In this document: piece by piece, positions 1-11,853 of the stretch
Position numbering within the stretch: position 1 is the stretch's first letter
Layout: every line of letters starts with the position of its first letter
Assembly (NCBI GenBank): GCA_026874595.1
Contig: CM049308.1
Coordinates: 53,145,624 to 53,209,623 of the forward strand
Reading direction: 5' to 3'
Length of the DNA stretch: 64,000 bases
DNA from: Sipunculus nudus
Lineage: Eukaryota; Annelida; Sipuncula; Golfingiida; Sipunculidae
The notes under the pieces: generated by a model
Databases searched by the model: none
Told to the model about the DNA's origin: nothing
The model's input: only the letters and a program-made list of their open reading frames with translations
Translations under genes and position numbers: made by a program

Positions 1-330
1 TGAGTAAAGCTCTTTAAAAGTTTCATATAATACACAAACTAGTGGCGCAACTATTTTTGCATGGTGCCCAAATGTTTGTCTGTCCTGCGTAAAAATCACT
101 CATATCTCTACAGTTGTTTGACTTATCTGCCTGAAATTTTGCATGTGTATACATAATTGATAAGTCTGCCGTTTTTATGACAGATGGCACCACCTATAAT
201 TACGTTTATGCTGCAGACATCCATGTTTATATCTCAGGATTGACATATCGGCCTGATACGGTGCATGTGTATAGATCTTCCATAAATTTTTATCATACAC
301 AAAACTGGTGGCGCCACCTGCAACTATTTT
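1..330 (-). repeat. End of an inverted copy of the GGTGGCGCCACC-centred dimeric repeat
   Basis: Three palindromic cores occur at about 40 (tagtggcgcaac), 183 (gatggcaccacc) and 307 (ggtggcgccacc), spaced 143 and 124 bp. The text between them, with phrases such as tatagatct, ttatcatacacaaaact and ctgcagacat, is the reverse complement of modules at 54.77-55.6 kb on the other strand. The repeat probably continues beyond the left edge of the window. Not coding; the 87-residue open frame here is incidental. Confidence 0.75.
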
Positions 331-440
331 GCATGGTGTCCATCTGTATACTAAGTAACCCCCGCCCCCCTGTTTTAACGAAACTGTTTTCTTCCATAAG
401 CATGGAATTTCTCACTACTGTAATGATTTCAAACCTATAA

Positions 441-1163
441 ACGTAACTTTAAAGTTGATCTACCTCCAGAATGGTTCCGTGAATTTTAGAGAATAAGTTT
501 TCTTTGAAATCACTTAATCATTAAGCCCTTATTTTACCATCGGTGAACGAGAAATGTACCATTGTTTCTATTTTATTGTTTTTTGTCACCATTCAAACAA
601 GGCTTTAAAACTGCAATTTGTTTTGTCTCCAATAGAATATTTGTATTTATTTTAAGTCTTGAATCATTGAATTATAATTGAAATAATATCCAGAAAATGT
701 GATTAGTATAAATGATATACATTTAATTTGATGTAAATGTTTCCAAAAGGTATGAATGTGTATTGTATTACCTTCGTAATAATAATAATAATCATACCTA
801 TAAAATTTATATAGCTATATATATTATAATATTAAAATTATTCATATTATATAATACTTAATATATATAGTATATATATAAGAATAATGTATATATATAA
901 TATATATTAAATTTATAATATATATTTCGTATATATTACATATATATAATGTTAAAAAACTTCAAAATTGCAAGAGATCAGAGCACAATGGTGAAACACG
1001 GAGACAGGTATATTTTGGCAAACACTTTGTCTGATTTATCTGTTTACGATATTGTAACCGGTGTTTTTTTTAGTATAAAACAACCACATTCCTATATTTA
1101 TATTTCATATATTGGCTAATAAATATAATTTTGTCTTGATATGTTTGATAAAACAGGGAATAC

Positions 1164-1220
<57 letters not shown>

Positions 1221-1886
1221 TGGTGGCATCTGGATAAAGAATCAGTGATTCTAAAGGTCATGTGCCATTTAACGCGAAAGCTTTCAGCAACAATAAAGCA
1301 GTTCCATGAACCTGTTATACCAGTTGCTCCCTTTCCACCTCGCGGTAACGTTATTTTCTCGTAAATCATATTTATGAAATCATTTTCTTTCCGACATGTG
1401 GTTTAGATGTCGTATTATCTATTGAAACCTTTCAGAAAGTGTTCGGATATGTTTCCTATGACGACAGTCAGCAGGTATTCAAAGCAATTAGGAGTAATGA
1501 CGCAGGGATATCACGCCGGTACAAAATTACTTGTGGGTCTTGTGAGAGACAATATGTCTGAAAACGGAAGTTATCGGATTATTGCGTCTGCGTGATTAGG
1601 GCATCTTCCAAGATACTTAAATGAGGAAGCCGAACTCTCTGTACTGTGCTGTAAATGGACAGAAGGGAATTTCATTATTATAAAATGACATTTCTTTAAG
1701 TGAACCTCGCGAACCGCTAAAGTGAAAGTAACGGGAGGCACGAGGCTTAATGCTTAGTTCATAATTTTGCCAGCTGAAGGTAATGTCTTATTATTTTTCT
1801 TTCATCTTTTTTCCAACAGTCATGTTGTTAATAACTCTTCTTTCTATGTGTCTGTGCATTGGTCTTAAGCTTCCAGCTTGTTTCAG
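441..1886. other. Non-coding, AT-rich stretch
   Basis: I see no gene. The stretch contains an AT-rich degenerate TA region (about 820-955) and a pure TA microsatellite (1168-1218). The small open frames here show no recognisable motifs and no convincing splice sites. Confidence 0.5.
1168..1218. repeat. (TA)n microsatellite
   Basis: Uninterrupted TA dinucleotide repeat of about 51 bp. Confidence 0.95.
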
Positions 1887-2177
1887 GATCAGTTACAACC
1901 AGTTAAGTCCAGCCTATCCAGTGCATCCATTGCAAACGACACTACATTTAATACGCCAACGTATACTTTTGATTTAATTAACTTTGTCGTATTTACAATT
2001 CTGTTTATCTGTTTTTATTTGAGCATTTTGATCCTTTCGTTTAAAAATGATATTGAACAAACTACTAAAAAGATTTTTAATTACAGCGATTATATCAAAT
2101 GTTTCTTCGACTGGTTGTGTTGTCGCAAAATTGCATGGAATACCATGTACCAAACGTTACTCAACATCATATCGTGA
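1887..2177 (+). CDS. Candidate terminal exon of a small single-pass membrane protein (unassigned)
   Basis: An open frame follows a plausible acceptor (ttgtttcag at 1878-1886) and ends in TGA at 2175-2177. No ATG begins the frame, so an upstream exon would be required. The predicted segment has a hydrophilic N-terminal part with an N-glycosylation sequon (NDT), then a strongly hydrophobic stretch of about 24 residues (DLINFVVFTILFICFYLSIL and onward), then a Lys/Asp-rich tail and a CC pair. This layout (short glycosylated ectodomain, one helix, charged tail) resembles KCNE-type accessory subunits in outline only; I see no family signature. It may be chance in AT-rich DNA. Confidence 0.25.
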   Translation, partial: DQLQPVKSSLSSASIANDTTFNTPTYTFDLINFVVFTILFICFYLSILILSFKNDIEQTTKKIFNYSDYIKCFFDWLCCRKIAWNTMYQTLLNIIS

Positions 2178-3794
2178 CTTATTTGCTGGTTGTTACTTTT
2201 ATCAATCTAAAAATATAGGAATATCATAGACAATAAACACATATTCCTATCCTGATCTGGTGTTTCAATCCTATCTTTCCAATGTCCATATCAGTTATTC
2301 CACTGCATTTTCAAAGGGTATAAATTAGGATGAAGAAAAAACTTGGATAGGTTTTGTTTTTGTTTTGTCAAAAGAAGTAACACCTAATGCAGGAGAATGT
2401 TTTTATCAGATGCCAAACTTTGCCTTCCCGATGGACTAACGGGTCACGCTATACATCGAAATAAAATACAGGAATTGACAGAAGTCACGTTTCTGTCCCA
2501 TTTTCCGGTTAAGGAGTACAAATGATTCCTCCCTGGTATCTCAAGACACGGTAGACCAAACTCTTCCCGTAATGTGACTGTTGTAATGAAGCTAATTTAG
2601 CTACATGACTGTTTCTACAATTATGTACGTTCTAGTTTTCTTTTCTTGCAATATATTGTCTCTGTCTGACCAAAAGAGATCTATGCATAGCTTCACCGAT
2701 ATCGACGTGAAAACATATCCTATCTTGTGGATTAAATCTGTTTTATTGAATAATTCATGCGGTTTCTAGGTTCATACTGAATTAACGTCTTGTTTTTGCT
2801 TCCTGAGACTTCATTAATATTCCTTTTTTATATGTGTGTGGAGATGAGTTTAGGACAACGTGACATGCCGGTAGCACACGCTGTCTTTCATTGTGTTAAC
2901 CGGGTCCGGTGACTTCAGCTTCTGCTGGTCTTCGGTGTGTAATCAGCCCCTTTCCTGAGTCATATCACCGGAAACCCCCCTAAACGTGCACTCGTTTGTG
3001 AGTGACCCACGACTTCCTGGCATAGCCATTTCATAATGCTTGCATGAAGCTCATACTAGGTTCGTGAAACATATGCTATCACCACTCCCATGCAGAAAGT
3101 CGAAATTACCACCCCCGGCTTTGACCTTTGTTCTGCTTCTGGACTACAGATGCCGGTTTAGACAGATTAATCGTTCAACATTTAGATAAATAAATAAGGA
3201 GCATATTTAACATGTATTTTCACTTTATTTTTATTGAAAGAGAGAATTTATTTTTAAACTGTACATATTTTGTGGATACAGCTTCTCAATATTATAGAAG
3301 TTATAATATAGAGGAAACCTCACAAAAAGGGAGGGGGATATTAAATATAAAAAAACATATCAAGGATATAAAAATACTCATTACCAGATTATCAGTGTAT
3401 TGATAACTTCTTAAATTGTACAAAATACAGGAACAAAAGACAGTGTGGTCCATTGTTAACATCAAAGATGACCAAGCCAACAAAGCCGGGTATAAATATA
3501 CCCTTTGTCATTGGGCAGACTTGGGCCATTCTGTATTTTGCTTTGAACTGCTATGATCAAGCATGCCTGTTGATTGCATGGGTTCATTGCGTGCCATCGG
3601 TCTCCCAGGCCTGTATTTCAGGAGACGTCTAATGTAGGCTTTGCTTCTCGGGAATGTTTGGAAGTTCTTTTTGTTAAAGAACAACGTGATCAATCATCAG
3701 TTGTTCGGTTTGTTTACAGGCGACACACAGTCCAGATTATTAGCAGTATCAGGGACATTTTTGTACAAATTGCTCCTTTCCGGTGTAAAGATAT

Positions 3795-4310
3795 CAAACT
3801 ACCCCCATTAGGTTACCCCTCCTTATTATATGAACACGAGTTGAGATTACCCCCTGGTTTACCTTAAAATTTATTTCAGGTTAACGCCGTTCTGTTTATA
3901 TTACCCCTATTCTAAATGATACATTCTTATATGTTAATTGAAAAAAATGTGAAAGATACAAGATTAAAAAAATAGAACCAATATACATTCTGTCAATGTA
4001 AAGTCCCAAATTGGAAAATGTATGATTAAATCATATATTTATATTGACTCACACTTACACCTCACCAAAGAGTATTACCGACAACATATCAATATAAAAT
4101 ATACGAAGGTTGGACTTGATTTGAGATATGCAAAGAAAGAAATAAAAAAATTATTATATGCAAATAATAACATGTTTGGCTGAAATCGTAGCGTTAGGAT
4201 GAAATCAAAGGTTACCCCCGGGGGTAATCTGGTAAAGATTTCACGTTACCGGGGTAACTGGGTTCGGATTACCCCCGGTTATTCTAACGGGTCAATTTGA
4301 AATCGCTACA
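3795..4310 (+). repeat. Dispersed TTACCCC-rich repeat, copy 1
   Basis: The stretch is marked by recurring ttacccc/ggggtaa motifs, including the perfect 16-bp palindrome TTACCCCCGGGGGTAA at 4212-4227, and ends near the phrase 'caatttgaaatcgctacac'. The same vocabulary recurs at 20220-20745, so this is a dispersed family. Boundaries are approximate. Confidence 0.6.
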
Positions 4311-5734
4311 CCGATTCTCATTATAACTTGGAAACATTTGTGACAATACCCTTCCTAGGTAATTGACATTTCGCAAAGCGGTCCTGTGGTCCGACGTGCA
4401 TTGAATGTCTTTTCAGTCAATTTAACTTTGATACAATATAATAATAGGTATCTTTGTTCGCTTTGTATTCATCTGTTCTTCCTATAAATAGGCATTCCCA
4501 TTTGGGCCTACCTTATTGATTCATATATGTGAGAGAGTTGAATGTGATAGAGTGAGTGACATTTTAAATCGCTCTGTATGTTTACAAAAGTTATGCCCTT
4601 GGGGTAACAGGGGCCTGTTTGAACCTGATTGTTCCCATGGTATAAAGGTCCTTTTGATTACTTATAAATAATGCTGTGTAATGCTCTGAATAAAACAAAT
4701 ACAGAGGCGGGATTTTAGTCATTCTACAGCATTTAAAGTATTACATATGTTACTTTTAAACTGGCGGCAGGCCAGATGCTTGTCAACTTGATTGGCTGAA
4801 CTCTGAGCAGGGTACCACCAGTCTTGTGCCAGCCACATGATCAAACTTACAGCAAAGCCTCGCTTAACCCTAGAACATCTGAACTTTTGAACATATAAAC
4901 CAAAGACCTACGTTGATAAATCTTCAATTTAGAAGTGGTTTAACGATATCAAACTGCAGCGTTTTATGCCAGTGGGATATTTTTTGATTTAGGAACACAC
5001 CTTTTTTGCAATACTGATGCATGTGCCTTTGTTAAATGTTAAATGAGATTATGGTATAACCTGATCTGATACAGTCATGCATAAATGTGGATTTCGTTCT
5101 CATGTCATTCCAAAATCACATTATAACATGTTTCCTTCATCCGAATGATTGCATCCAACTCGTTTTGTCAATTCTCCTGAAATGTACTAAATCTTTACTT
5201 GACATACCTCAGCTTGCAACCTTTTACACTGTGATGCCCAGAGCACTTTTTGGGTCAAAACTTACTGCATTTTAAAGGGACCTTTTCAATTGGATGTTAA
5301 ATCTACGTTGTGATTTATACCTAAATTATTAATTATAGGTAACTACCAATGTTTCGTTCTGACCTGTTTGCTTACTCCTATATGCAAGTGGAAATAAATT
5401 TCACTGCCGCGATCAGTTGCACAAGGCAAACATTGTGGTCGTATCGCGCAGCTTCACAGTCATTGTTTTTGAAAGTTTCCAAGAGTTGTTTTGAAGACAC
5501 ACACACACATACATATATGTCTTTAAGCGTCTGTATGACACATTTCAAACACGTACGCATTGGTTTTTAAAAAAATAAGGTATTATGTTTCCAGTAGAGG
5601 TTAATTCTAAAACAGGTTTAGATATACATAATATTTCATAGTAAACTCATAAATGGAAACTCATAAAGTTATGATTCTACTTATTAATATATTTAATTTC
5701 AAATACATAGATATAATTATCTGAAGAGCAGGCG

Positions 5735-5822
5735 TGATGATAACCATCCCCCCCCTCACCATTCAAAAAAGTTGGGGGGATATAAACCCCTATCCCCCTA
5801 TATTGACGCCCCTGAGAGGGGT
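5735..5822 (-). mobile_element. G-rich dispersed element (AGGGGCGTCAATA end)
   Basis: Read on the minus strand it begins with caggggcgtcaatatag followed by G runs. The start matches the plus-strand sequence at about 14775 (caggggcgtcaatacag). Related ends, AGGGGCGTA, occur at 6189 and 14005. This is consistent with a short non-autonomous DNA element or its remnant; internal sequence is poorly conserved. Confidence 0.45.
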
Positions 5823-7852
5823 AGGGGCGACTCAATTAATTTTATTGTACAAAGGCAATCAGGCTGCATATGAATATTCTATTTATTATACAACACAATC
5901 ATAAAGTAAAGTAAGAAAATAAATAGATGCCCGGTGGCCCCTGTCGGGAGGTCATCATAGCAAGAGGTTCAACTACAGGTTTAGATGATTACAAATGTAA
6001 TCACAGTGTATCGGACGTCTGAACGGTAGCAATCAATCGTCCTTGCGTGGTTGATGGCACTCCAAAGTAAACGCCCGGAAGTGCGCCTACATGGCCGGAA
6101 GCAAAGAACGAATATTAATTGATTCTCGGCAGATACTTTTATACGTACAGCAGGACGGGGCGTTCCTTCGGGCTCCGATATAAAATACAGGGGCGTATTC
6201 CAGCAAAGGGGCGGAAGGGGGCCCTTCCACTCCCCCGGATTTGTATCAATAAGGATTACGTTTTCTAAAACAAAGTCACGGTACTCCGACACTTGATACC
6301 CCCAGTTGCGGGGACTAGTTTTCTTCTGATCACGAAATGTTACCCCTTTTTTTTAAATCCGGTTTTATCACTTTATTTTAATCATATTGTATTACACTCA
6401 ATCTTTAACAGCATGAAGCGCGGAGGCCGTGAAATTTGAGGAAATGCTAATATTAGATACTACCACCGCTACACTGGAAACCGTGGGCAAGACCCTGAAT
6501 CCAATGAAGGACTACGTTCTATATACGATTGAATGCAACATATGAAGAGTATTTTCAAATAACAATTAATAAGTTATAATTAATAAATTATATATATATG
6601 TAAATATAAATTTATATATATTCTTATATATGTCATAATCATTGGGTCACAAATTAGGACTATAATAGACTATTAATAAGCGGGAAACTATTCTGAATAT
6701 TTATACAACAGAAAGGGACACACGCTGAGCACCTTCTTTAAAAGTATTTTCACCCAGATTCCAGGGATAACGAGTACACCCTTATGGTGTTCCAATGTTA
6801 AATGTATAGGCAATCTATTACACACCCAGCAGGTCTTGTTACTGTAACAGTATGTCTTCCCCGGAATCCAGGTTCGATTTTTTCCGTCTGTGTTATAATT
6901 TAGCTAGATGATTTCTGAATCCCAACATTCCTTTCCGAATCCCTGAGACATTGTTATGGAAACTAGTCCAGTCAACGCCCGCAATAATCAAAATCAACGG
7001 CGGATACCGCACCGACGATGATCAAAGATGTTATTCATGAGGGGTGGTCTTAATATAGTATTTTTTCTGAGTAGTTTTATAATTGCTCCGGCGAGTTTAT
7101 ATTTTTGCATGTCTATTTTGCGTGTTAACGACCCATATATTGCAACTTACTGGGAATGTGGGTAATTGTGTTAGATGCAGACTGGATACTAAACTGCGAT
7201 CTATCTTAGTTTGGAATTTTGCAGGTGATTTAAAGTCTTAGTGGTGGCAGTTGATACAAATTGAATAGTAAGATAAATTTAAAATTGACATTATTAACTT
7301 TGGAATTGAAACTGAAAGTAAGAAATGAATGATGAATGCACGCGGTATAAATGATGACATATTTGGTAGCATTGATAAAATAAGAACTATATAATAACAC
7401 AAATGGTAATACTTGCTGAAACATTAAATATGTCTCTGCGTTAATATTGTATGAAAGATTTATTAGAAATTAATCTTAACCACCTGGTTTAGGTCCCGTG
7501 ATGAATAAATGGCTGCATGGGTTAAGGCAGACGGCTGTACCCATCTTTTCCTTCAATTTCCACCTGCTCTTCAGATACTTTAAATCTGAGGTAAAGGTAT
7601 ATGTATCGTTAATCAAATATCAGCTTACCTGAATTTATGTGAACAAACAGAAAAAAGTACAATTAACGTAACTCACTCTGACGGGAGCGACAGCAGGGAG
7701 ACAAGACTTGAGTTAAAATCAATGCTTACGTCACAAACCTTTTTAAATGCAGGTGACATCCGATGGTTTATGCCTACAGTCTATTTTTTTTCTCTCGCTC
7801 CTTCGGCAATAATGTCATTTATCTTGTTTTGTGGTGTTCGCTGGTCTGTTTG

Positions 7853-7855
<3 letters not shown>

Positions 7856-7908
<53 letters not shown>
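7856..7908 (+). repeat. (TC)n microsatellite beside the globin acceptor
   Basis: Uninterrupted TC repeat of about 53 bp, ending 50 bp before the splice acceptor of the globin exon at 7959. It lies in the region where a polypyrimidine tract would act and is likely length-polymorphic. Confidence 0.95.
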
Positions 7909-7911
<3 letters not shown>

Positions 7912-7958
7912 TAGATATTTTGTAATGTTTATTACAATTCCTGCTATTATTATTACAG

Positions 7959-8184
7959 ATTATTTGAGACCCATCCAGATGTTAAAGATGCCTTCATGCC
8001 TTTCCGAGGACTCACCAACGACGGCCTTCGTGACAGTAAATGGCTCAGGGCGCATGCGCTGAGGGTGATGGGTATTGTGGAGAAAGTCCTTGCCAGAATC
8101 CATGATGAGGAGAAACTTGTAAAACTCCTACATGAGCTAGGACGTAAACATGTGAGCTTCAACGCAAAAACAGACTACATTGAC
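7959..8184 (+). CDS. Globin central exon (B12 to G6, both haem histidines)
   Basis: Acceptor ...attattacag precedes 7959; donor gtgagt follows 8184. The 226-nt exon completes a split codon with its first base, then encodes 75 residues from LFETHPDVKDAF to KTDYID. It carries the distal and proximal haem histidines. Its size is close to the central exon of vertebrate globins. Confidence 0.92.
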
Positions 8185-11100
8185 GTGAGTATTTTAGGAA
8201 TATATCCTGTTTATTCGCGATATTGCAAATAGTACATACTTTTAACAAGCCTCTTAAAGTGGCGTTTTCATACGTATGGTTCAGACAAAACTAGATGTCC
8301 AAATCATTGGTAATGCTTACAAGGATTCTGTGGATGTAAGTTTTAAGAATTGAGTGCTTGCCCCAACATTGAGCATTTTTAAGCTCCAATAGTTAATGCT
8401 TCCATTTATAAAGGTGGTTGTGAAATATTTCGGATCATATACATCTGTCACAATCCGAGACTTATTAACTGAACTTAATAAAATTCATTATGATGTAATT
8501 ATTTAGAATTATGCATTACTGTATATATGTGGGCGTGATAATGCACGGGTATGTCAGCTTGGAAGAACACGGTGATATTAGATTCTAGGGACTTATCAGG
8601 TGCTTGTTGCCAAGAGATATAGGTGTTTGACCCGTTGACTCCCAGAGACCTTGTGTACAAACATGATCCGGGGATATTGACTTTACCTTGGAATACCGGC
8701 AGATTAATTACACAGCGAGAAATCGTTCAGTTATGCGATAAATGAAATCTGGATGTACACAAATTTCAGTGTGGATAACCTGAAGTCCAATCAGACCTGG
8801 TCACAATGCAATTTATGCTCAGAATTTAAATATGTCGTGTGACATACGCAGAAGCGGATTCAGTGGGGGGGGGGGGGGGGGTGTTCAGGAGATCCGGACC
8901 CCCCTTTTTCATCAGAAACAACGTTTTTTAAGGGCTACAGACAAAATTTTGCGGCCTGGACTCCCCTTTTCCAGACCTTGGGACCTTTTTTTTAAGGTTT
9001 CATTAGTCCTCCTGGGTTGGACCCCCCCCCCCCCCACCCTTTTCCCAAATCCTGGATCCGCCCCTGATATGGAGGTTGGACGTAGCCTAGTGGTTGATAG
9101 CGGAAGGTAACTGTAACTCCAAGGGAAGGATCAAATAGTTGTTGTGTGGTAGTACTTTACATCAGAGGCTTGTATGGTCGTGTTTTATATTTGATAAATG
9201 ATGAAGAGAGAATGTTTCTACACAAAATTTGTGGTGGTTATCCTGGCGGCGAGAACTAAAGTTTGAAGCAGCTTCGGCTACCGTAGTTTCCGCTGGAAAG
9301 CCATCATTACGGTCGGAGAGATAAACTTTCTGAGTAAAACCAGTATCGTTATTAATAACTACTGCATTAATACACCTTAGTCAACCGTGAATGTAATATT
9401 TATTAACTTTCCCAACAGAAGAACGTCACTTTTTGTCATACCTCGGGAAAATGACAGTTCGACAAGCAGACGAAAATGGAAAAGTACTGTTAAAATTTGC
9501 TTGTACAACTACCCATACTAGAATTGATCCGAACCCTACAGTTTGTACTGCCATATCAACGTCTTCAGTTTATTAAAAAATGACGTTTTGGTGGCAGGCT
9601 GCTGCATACTAAACCTGTAACACAAAAGAAAAGGAACAATATCCCATTCTTGTCGTGTGGTTATCTTCATCCTTCAGCGCACCAACAGATCTCTCCTTCG
9701 ATTTGAATAAAAATGTGTCCTATCACGGATGACCCTGTCGTTTGAAAAACTAATTTTGTAACCTTACTTCTGAAAGGAAAACTGAAAGCAAAATACAAAA
9801 TATGTCTTTTTATTCCGGGTCCACGTTTCTAATGTCTTTCACTTTCCGCGAAACTTGACACAAGCGTCGCGTAAATGAAATAAACTCTCAAATGTGCTCA
9901 TTTATCATTTATCTATGTGGGCATCTACAAAAAGTCCTGGATCTTATGATAATTAATGATGCAGCGAGATGGTGTCGGTCTGGCACCTAATGGCACAATG
10001 ACAACACGTCTTGTTAAACAATTCCTGGCAAGAATATGCAAAGTCATTGTGGGTTCACAAAGTTGGAACAGTGCTCCCAGCCTTATTTGTAGCTTATCTC
10101 TGTTATTTATACCATTGGAGTTATAACGAAAACCGTCCTACATATATTGATTGTTATTATCCAGTGCGTATCATGGTGGAATTCCAATGGCGGGCCAGAG
10201 GGGGGGGGGGGGGGGGTCACTTCCTGTTTAAAATTATTAAATAACCACATAAATTCTATGGATTCTGTCTTGACGGTCATTTTATATACAATTCAACTCG
10301 AGCCCTTAGAGTTTGAAATTAAATCTCATTTTATATTTAATAAAACACACAAACAAAATTGTTTAATTTGATTATAAATATTCAAAATCTGAAAGCATTC
10401 AATAATATCAGCCTTGTATTGACGTCCACATTGAACATTTAACAAGGGAAGAGATGCAAAGTCCCGCACGAGGCGCAGGCCATAAACCAACTGACCCTCT
10501 GTTATTGAAATGCACACGGCTCAGGTTCACAAGTGACGCAAGCTAATATGTACCCAAGCGTTAAATTACCAGAGTTCACGTGTACCTATGCGTCCTATGC
10601 AACTTACGTTTCTAGTATATTAAATCATTATAAAGATGACATGTTCCTACTTTATTGCTTTACATAAATATTCAAAATCTGAAAGCACTCAATAATATCA
10701 GCCTTGTATTGACGTCCACATTGAACATTTAACAATGCTTGTATTGCAATATTAGAATCAAATATAGGATTCGATCAAATATTCCCGAGATCCCAAGTTT
10801 AATCGGATTACCTATCTGCGGCGCACTCCATTAATAGCCTTTGTTTTCCGAAATGGTTTTTCATTTCCCGAACAATTGGTGGGGCTTAGCCCTATAGCTT
10901 CCGTGCTGTCCCCCTTCGCTCCGTTGACCTCCTCTGCGAGAAACTGGATACCTACGCCGCATAATTTGCAGTAAGGTGGGGCCCTGCCCTCTGCCCCCGC
11001 TCTCCCCTAACTTTCTTGTGTTGTTGCAGGGTTACCTTGTAAAATTCATACGGTGTATATCGGATCTAAGTACAAGATCAGCTCCACCCACCAAAGATGT

Positions 11101-11806
11101 ATCACTTTCTTAAGAATCGATAATCTTGCACTGACCATTCGGCCATACAATTAAAATTGTTCTCCCGCATTTCGTAGATTTATTTTTTTTTTCAACAAAG
11201 ACATCTGTAATGTTGCTAATATGTTTCATGGCACTTATTCGTAAGATGAACTTTTAAAAAAGGAATGAAAAATGGGCTAAATACTGCGTATATATATGTT
11301 CACCATTTAAGTATTTGAATAATTTTTTTTAGTTAAGCTGGCATATTCTAACTTACTGTGAATCGATTGGTAAAAATAAAAAAAGAGGAAAGCTCTTCGC
11401 CCGGTCGCATCATATACTTTTGTCCCCCACAATCCGTAGAACAACTCTGTGTGTGTGTGTGTGTGTGTGTGTGGCCTTATGGAAAACTGTTAATAAAAAT
11501 ACAAGGACATCCTTACATTTGCTGAAAATATAGAATATAACAGACATCGCTGGGAAGGGTACCAGAAATACCGCGCATTGTTGTAGCCAATTCCCTATAT
11601 AAACTACACTCTACGTAACTCATTACTGCGATGAAGGCAGCATTGACGAGTACCCTTTTGATCCATTTAATAAATCCGTGTACCAAGCAAAAATACACCA
11701 AGATACAAACATCTCTTTGAAAAAGCATTGAGTCTCCTGGGTTTTCACAATTTTGAGATTAAATGGAAAGCTGCAACTAAACATAAAAAAAGGAACATTT
11801 CTGTTT

Positions 11807-11853
<47 letters not shown>

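Larger units (their letters stand above)
2178..7958. other. Non-coding stretch upstream of the globin exon, with scattered repeats
   Basis: No gene recognised. It holds a dispersed C-rich repeat (about 3795-4310), a G-rich mobile-element remnant (about 5735-5822), a CCCTT palindrome within a similar remnant (6180-6240), an AT-rich patch (6540-6640) and a CT microsatellite at the right end. It must be partly intron if the missing first globin exon lies upstream. Confidence 0.5.

Noticed and set aside
5981-6292. 103-residue minus-strand open frame
   Set aside because: It overlaps a G-rich mobile-element end (AGGGGCGTA) and a GGAAGGGGGCCCTTCC palindrome, and has no protein motif.
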